DNA of 64,000 bases from Streptomyces cavernae (GTDB taxonomy: Bacteria; Actinomycetota; Actinomycetes; Streptomycetales; Streptomycetaceae). The notes under the pieces were generated by a model. That model saw only the letters and a list, made by a program, of their open reading frames with translations. It ran no database searches and had not been told where the DNA came from. The DNA is taken from NCBI RefSeq assembly GCF_004023625.1, contig NZ_RPDJ01000048.1, forward strand, positions 1-64,000, written 5' to 3'. Both the position numbers and the translations under genes were made by a program. Below are positions 60,300 through 64,000 of the stretch, piece after piece (the first letter of the stretch is position 1; each line of letters starts with the position of its first letter).

Positions 60300-60690
60300 G
60301 CTTCTGAGGGCGTGCGTACGCGCAGCTTGGTGTCGTCGTCCGCTGGGCTGTGCTGGCCGCGTAGGGCGGCCAGGATGGCCAGAGTGTGGAATCCGTTGGC
60401 CAGGCCGGTGAGGTCGACGTGGTCGCCGATCGGGATGCCGGGCAGAATCCGGTCGCGGGTGGGCGGCTGGGTGGGGTGGGCGTCGATGTCGATGACAACA
60501 AGGCTGGCCGGACCACAGGCGACACCAACACCGAACTCCGGATGGGCGCCCCACCATTCGGCGATACGGCGCTGGTCGAGGGTGGCGGCGTGGAAGCCGT
60601 GGCACCACCGTCCTGCGGGGAGGCACGGGCATCCGGCGGGCGGGTGCGGGATCGAGCGGCACTCGGTGCAGTTCGCGGTCGGCGTCCAGG
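60300..60690 (-). pseudogene. Bifunctional primase/polymerase (prim-pol) fragment of an integrative element
   Basis: The minus strand reads CPCLPAGRWCHGFHAATLDQ, FGVGVACGPASLVVIDIDAH and TKLRVRTPSE. The D-I-D motif and surrounding residues match prim-pol domains encoded by actinomycete integrative elements and plasmids. Both ends are lost: at about 60690 it runs into an XRE gene, and after RTPSE (about 60310) into unrelated sequence. Confidence 0.7.
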
Positions 60691-61247
60691 CGCAGGTTCT
60701 CCACCGCGGCGCGGGCCTGGATCTCCCAGTCGGCGAACAGGGTGCGCGCGTTCTGGTCGAGGAAGAGCCAGCGAGCATAGTCCCGCTCGCCGGGCGGCAT
60801 GGCGTCGAAGTCGGTGAAGAGCGCTTTGGCCATCCGGTTCACGCCGAGGATGTCGGTGCGGCGTCCCATGATGAGGGCGGGGGTGCCGTCCAGGGACTCC
60901 AGCAGCTGGTGGAGGCCGGAGCGCAGGCGCTGCATGCTGGGGGTGCGCCGCCGTACGGGGGCGGTGGCGGTGCCGATGAGGTCGTTGAGGTGGGCCTGGC
61001 TCGCGGCGTCGAGGCCGAGGGCGTGGCCGATGGCTTCGACGACAGCGGGAGAAGGGGTGATGCGGCGCCCTTGTTCGAGGCGGGCGTAGTAGTCGGCGGA
61101 GACACCGGCCAGGCCCGCGACCTCCTCTCGCCGCAGCCCGGGTACGCGGCGGACGCGTCCGTCGGGGGGCAGGCCGGCTCGTGCGGGGTCGCACTGGGCA
61201 CGGGCGCGTTTGAGGAAGTCCGCGAGTTCGCGGTTGTGCAAGGCCAC
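60660..61247 (-). pseudogene. MmyB-type XRE regulator, C-terminally truncated
   Basis: GTG 61247 opens ALHNRELADFLKRARAQCDP, an XRE helix-turn-helix (LRREEVAGLAGVSADYYARL) and the start of the MmyB ligand domain (GVNRMAKALFTDFD, RTLFADWEIQARAAVENLRL). After LDADRE the prim-pol sequence begins and the reading continues in an unrelated frame to 60252. About 80 C-terminal residues of the ligand domain are lost. It is divergent from a broken SDR gene, the normal target arrangement of this regulator type. Confidence 0.7.
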
Positions 61248-61443
61248 GACATCAGTGTGGCCGACGTGCGGCAGGAAGGGCCGTCATAGCTGGGACTGTC
61301 AGTCCTAGGCTGCCGAAACCGAGGCTGCGCAGGGCCGATGATGGCGTTCGCCGGGCGATTTTGGCGGGCCACAGTGGTGTCAGGCGCCGGATCAGGAACC
61401 CGATCCGGCGGACCCGACAGCACTCGATGCGCAAAGGACCGTC

Positions 61444-61930
61444 ATGGCTTCCACGGCCGTTTCCCCCGGAACCTGGTTCGTCACCGGCACCTCCCGCGGC
61501 CTGGGACTGGAGCTGGTCAGGCAGCTGCTCGCCCAGGGCGGCAACGTCGCGGCCACCACACGGTCCGCCGAGCGCCTCACGGCGGCGCTGGGCGAGGACG
61601 TCGACACCAGCCGGTTTCTGCCTCTGACGGGCAACCTGACCGACGAGGCCCAGGTCGAGAATGCGGTCGGCCGTGCGGTCGAGCGCTTCGGCCGCCTGGA
61701 TGTGGTGGTCAACATTCGCGCCATGGTGGACGACCACATCAAGCTTCAGGGCCACCAGCTCGGAGACCCGGTCAGGGGAGCCGACGCCATCATCCGCCGG
61801 GCCTCCCACGACGGCGGTCCGCTGCCAGCTGCTGGGCTCTGATGCCCACGCCTACGCCACTGCGAAGGTCGACGCGCTGACCGGCCCGTACGTGGCCCTC
61901 GCCCGCCCAACTGCACCCAGACACAATTAC
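61444..61930 (+). pseudogene. SDR-family oxidoreductase with internal deletion
   Basis: From ATG 61444 the cofactor motif TGTSRGLGLELV and GRLDVVVN are intact. Directly after VVN, where NAG is expected, the sequence jumps to MVDDHIKLQGHQLGDPVRGA, part of the C-terminal third. The catalytic Ser and Tyr-x3-Lys segment is deleted. A frameshift follows, with GSDAHAYATAKVDALTG in another frame. Non-functional. Confidence 0.75.
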
Positions 61931-61941
61931 TCACAGTAATT
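61925..61941. promoter_or_regulatory. AT-rich palindromic operator upstream of the DJ-1/PfpI gene
   Basis: AATTACTCACAGTAATT is a perfect 7+3+7 inverted repeat, 28 bases before the next start, and strikingly AT-rich for this DNA. Its symmetry suggests a MarR/HxlR- or TetR-type repressor site; no such regulator gene is adjacent. Confidence 0.65.
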
Positions 61942-61969
61942 ATCTCTGTCAGAAAAGTAAGGGAACGCA

Positions 61970-62668
61970 ATGAGCAGGATCCTGATCGTCATGTCCGCCG
62001 CCAGCGTCTGGGAGCGCACCGACGGCTCCCAGTACCCGACCGGCTACTGGGCCGAGGAACTCGCCGCGCCGCACGAGAGGTTCGTTCAGGCCGGGCACAC
62101 GGTCGACTTCGCCTCTCCTGGCGGCGTCCTGCAGCCTCTGGACCAGCACAGCGCGGACCCCGCTGTCGCCGGCGAGGACTGCGCCCGCCATGTGGCCCAT
62201 GCCCAGCAGGCGCTGAGCGACTTCGGTCCGCTGCTCAAGCTGGACGAGGTCAGCGCCGACAACTACGACGCGATCGTCCTGCCCGGCGGCCACGGTCCCG
62301 TCGTCGACCTTTTCAAGGACCGTGACCTCGGCCGGCTCCTGATCGCCGCCGACCGCGCGGGGAAGGTCATCGGTGCGGTCTGCCATGGGCCGGCCGCTCT
62401 GCTCAGTGCGATCGACGACAACGGTCAGTGGATCTTCACCGGGCGCCGTATGGCCGCCTTCACTGACGAGGAGGAGCGCATGTTCGGCACCGCGGAAAAC
62501 GCTCCCTGGCTCCAGGCCAGCCGCCTGCGCGAGATGGGCGCCCGCCACGAGCAGGGCGAGCCCTACCAGCCGTTCAACATCAACGACGGCAACCTCTTCA
62601 CCGGCCAGAACCCCGCATCCAGCGCCCCCATGGCCGACGCCATCAACAGCGCCCTGAACAAGCCCTGA
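61970..62668 (+). CDS. DJ-1/PfpI-superfamily protein (Hsp31/glyoxalase III-like)
   Basis: 232 residues. Nucleophile elbow AVCHGPAALL with Cys138 and His139, acidic residues in YWAEELAAP (Glu29/Glu30) and the PGGHG loop at 105-109: the Hsp31-like type of the DJ-1/PfpI superfamily. Likely roles are methylglyoxal detoxification (glutathione-independent glyoxalase) or protein deglycation. Cytoplasmic. It is controlled by its own promoter with the AATTACT palindrome and ends in a strong terminator. Confidence 0.9.
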   Translation: MSRILIVMSAASVWERTDGSQYPTGYWAEELAAPHERFVQAGHTVDFASPGGVLQPLDQHSADPAVAGEDCARHVAHAQQALSDFGPLLKLDEVSADNYDAIVLPGGHGPVVDLFKDRDLGRLLIAADRAGKVIGAVCHGPAALLSAIDDNGQWIFTGRRMAAFTDEEERMFGTAENAPWLQASRLREMGARHEQGEPYQPFNINDGNLFTGQNPASSAPMADAINSALNKP

Positions 62669-62676
62669 CAACACCC

Positions 62677-62729
62677 CAGGCCACAGCGGAGGCGTGCCCG
62701 ACGGCAGGACACGCCTCCGCTGTGGCCTG
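62677..62729 (+). terminator. 20-bp perfect stem-loop terminator
   Basis: Bases 62677-62696 (CAGGCCACAGCGGAGGCGTG) pair perfectly with 62710-62729 around a 13-base loop, 8 bases after the DJ-1/PfpI stop. Confidence 0.85.
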
Positions 62730-62812
62730 GTGCGGCCCCCGACAGCCCCGCCAGGTTGCCCCTCGGGGGCCAGCTCATCCCCCTGCACCACGTCGGACTC
62801 ACGGAGGCACGC

Positions 62813-64000
62813 ATGCCCCTCAACCTGGAGAACCCGCGGCGTCGCACGTCTGACAACGACACCCGAGCAGCGACCGACAAAGCCATGAGCCCCTCACGGA
62901 CCGCCCCCACCTGGTGGGTATGGCTGTCCGTCCTGCCCATCCTGTCGCTGTTCATCCTCTCCAACGCCGCGACCCCGCTCTACACGGTCTGGCAGCAGCG
63001 CATGGGCTTCTCCGACGGCACCCTCACGCAGATCTTCGTCATCTACATCGCCGGACTGCTGGTCTCGCTGCTCCTCACCGGCCCCGTCTCCGACCGGTTG
63101 GGCCGCAAACCCGTCCTGGTCCCCGCCTTGGCACTGTCCCTTGTCAGCTGCGCACTGTTCGTTGCAGCCGCCGATGTCACTGTTCTGCTGGTCGCTCGCC
63201 TGGTTACAGGCGTCTGCGTCGGGGCCGTCGCCTCCTGCGGTATGGCGGCCGTGACCGACCTCGCCGGTGCTCAGCGCGGGAAACTTGCGGCGCTGCTGGC
63301 CTCCTCCGCCATCGTCCTGGGCTCCGGCATCGGACCGCTGTTCGGCGGGGCCCTCACCGATGCCGTCGACGAGCCGGTCGCACCCGTCTTCCTCACCGTG
63401 CTCGTTCTGCTGGCGGCGTCACTGCTGATCGCCATCAAGATGCCGCTCAGCCCGCACCCGCAGCGGGGCGGTCCCTTCATCCGGCTTCCCTCTGTACCGC
63501 GCCAGCAGGTGCCACACCTCGCCCTCGGCATTGCCGTCTTCGCCCCCGGCCTGGTGGGAGGATCGTTCCTCCTGGCCCTGAGCCCCTCCCTCCTCTACAG
63601 CCTGCGACCGGGCTCCACTGCGCTGACAGCCGGGGCACTGGTCTTCGTCGCCTTTGCCGCGGCGACGGCGATCCAATTCGCGGCACGGCCCCTGGCCCTG
63701 CCGGTCACCCTCGCCACAAGCGCATGCGCCACCCTTGCCGGTATGGCAGCCCTCTTCGCAGCTGCCTCCGCTCATTTCCTGCCCGCCCTCTACGCCGCCG
63801 CTGCTCTTATCGGCGCTGGGCAGGGGGCCGGGCAGCTCGCCGGCTTCACCCTGCTGAACACCACGGTGCCGCGCCACCGGCTCGCAGCCGCGAACGCGTC
63901 CTTGAGCATGGGCGCCTACCTCCCGGCAGCCGCCTGCACCCTCGCCGCCGGCCTAGCCAGCGACACCTTGGGCATCGACACCAGCACCCAGCTGCTGACC
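62813..64000 (+). CDS. MFS transporter, 3' end beyond the window
   Basis: 396 codons to the window edge without a stop. ATG 62813 follows GGAGG by 5 bases; ATG 62885 is an internal alternative. About eleven membrane helices are visible so far, with motif A SDRLGRKPVLVP after helix 2 and SSAIVLGSGIGPLFGGALTD in helix 5, an exporter-type motif C. The N-terminal 30 residues are hydrophilic. Likely a small-molecule exporter; substrate unknown. It lies just beyond the DJ-1/PfpI terminator, so it is probably a separate unit. Confidence 0.88.
   Translation, partial: MPLNLENPRRRTSDNDTRAATDKAMSPSRTAPTWWVWLSVLPILSLFILSNAATPLYTVWQQRMGFSDGTLTQIFVIYIAGLLVSLLLTGPVSDRLGRKPVLVPALALSLVSCALFVAAADVTVLLVARLVTGVCVGAVASCGMAAVTDLAGAQRGKLAALLASSAIVLGSGIGPLFGGALTDAVDEPVAPVFLTVLVLLAASLLIAIKMPLSPHPQRGGPFIRLPSVPRQQVPHLALGIAVFAPGLVGGSFLLALSPSLLYSLRPGSTALTAGALVFVAFAAATAIQFAARPLALPVTLATSACATLAGMAALFAAASAHFLPALYAAAALIGAGQGAGQLAGFTLLNTTVPRHRLAAANASLSMGAYLPAAACTLAAGLASDTLGIDTSTQLLT

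Noticed and set aside
60078..61289. 403-codon plus-strand open frame over the prim-pol/XRE chimera
   Set aside because: Antisense to recognisable regulator and primase sequences; no family features.
1..64000. CRISPR arrays, tRNA or rRNA genes
   Set aside because: No regularly spaced repeats, cloverleaf sequences with CCA-proximal features or rRNA motifs were seen in reading through.

Overview
The window is high-GC actinobacterial DNA. Codon use (strong G/C third positions, GTG and TTG starts), a streptophobe-family membrane protein, an SCO6745-family protein, an MmyB-type regulator and typical Streptomyces insertion sequences all point to Streptomyces or a close relative. The mix of intact operons, broken genes and insertion-sequence (IS) scraps is what one expects of a chromosome arm or large linear plasmid. 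No tRNA, rRNA or CRISPR array was found.

Region 1 (1-8.7 kb): a minus-strand set (His-rich methyltransferase, DUF1684 protein, NTF2-like protein) beside an XRE-cupin regulator that diverges from a thioredoxin-reductase-like flavoprotein, an MFS pump and a thioredoxin cut off before its active site. Three copies of a TTGC-N7-GCA(A/T) motif lie in the promoters of this block and suggest one small regulon. An RBBP9-like hydrolase and an EamA transporter follow.

Region 2 (8.8-13.8 kb): an IS110 element sits inside an IS5-type transposase. A second IS110 fragment cuts the permease of a peptide/metal-type ABC importer whose binding-protein gene has an iron-box-like promoter, and a CmtR-type Cd/Pb sensor is followed by a broken cation efflux gene.

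Region 3 (13.8-36.8 kb): an amine/amino-acid catabolic supercluster. It has a hydroxylysine-kinase-like phosphotransferase, a PHYKPL/ETNPPL-like class III PLP enzyme, an Lrp/AsnC regulator, aldehyde dehydrogenase, a polyamine-type ABC importer, cupin, SDR, a D-serine dehydratase/D-threonine aldolase-like enzyme and RidA. After a Tn3 remnant and a decayed LysR/XRE/threonine-aldolase patch come a GntR regulator, a HAD protein, a second RidA and two FAD amine oxidases. Repeated GTCGAC-centred operators in four promoters tie the cluster to the GntR protein. The two ridA genes are inverted copies sharing a nearly identical 3' half, and a degraded mirror of the RidA-PLP enzyme-SDR module follows the second copy.

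Region 4 (37-46.8 kb): an MFS transporter, small genes, an NmrA-like reductase, an intact OmpR-type two-component system, a streptophobe protein, and fragments of a Gfo/Idh oxidoreductase, a sugar isomerase, a di-iron monooxygenase and a Tn554-like integrase.

Region 5 (46.8-57.4 kb): a membrane endo/exonuclease/phosphatase-fold protein, a D,D-carboxypeptidase and a two-component pair that is broken in both genes; then two MDR oxidoreductases, an SCO6745-family protein, hypotheticals, a possible DUF4297-like nuclease stub and a MerR regulator.

Region 6 (57.4-64 kb): a multiply frameshifted IS4 transposase, a MITE (small non-autonomous inverted-repeat element) inserted with a 3-bp target duplication into another transposase, a chimera of an XRE regulator with a primase/polymerase fragment, a deleted SDR, a DJ-1/PfpI protein behind an AT-rich palindrome, and an MFS gene running off the end.

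All family names rest on reading motifs by eye; no database search was run.
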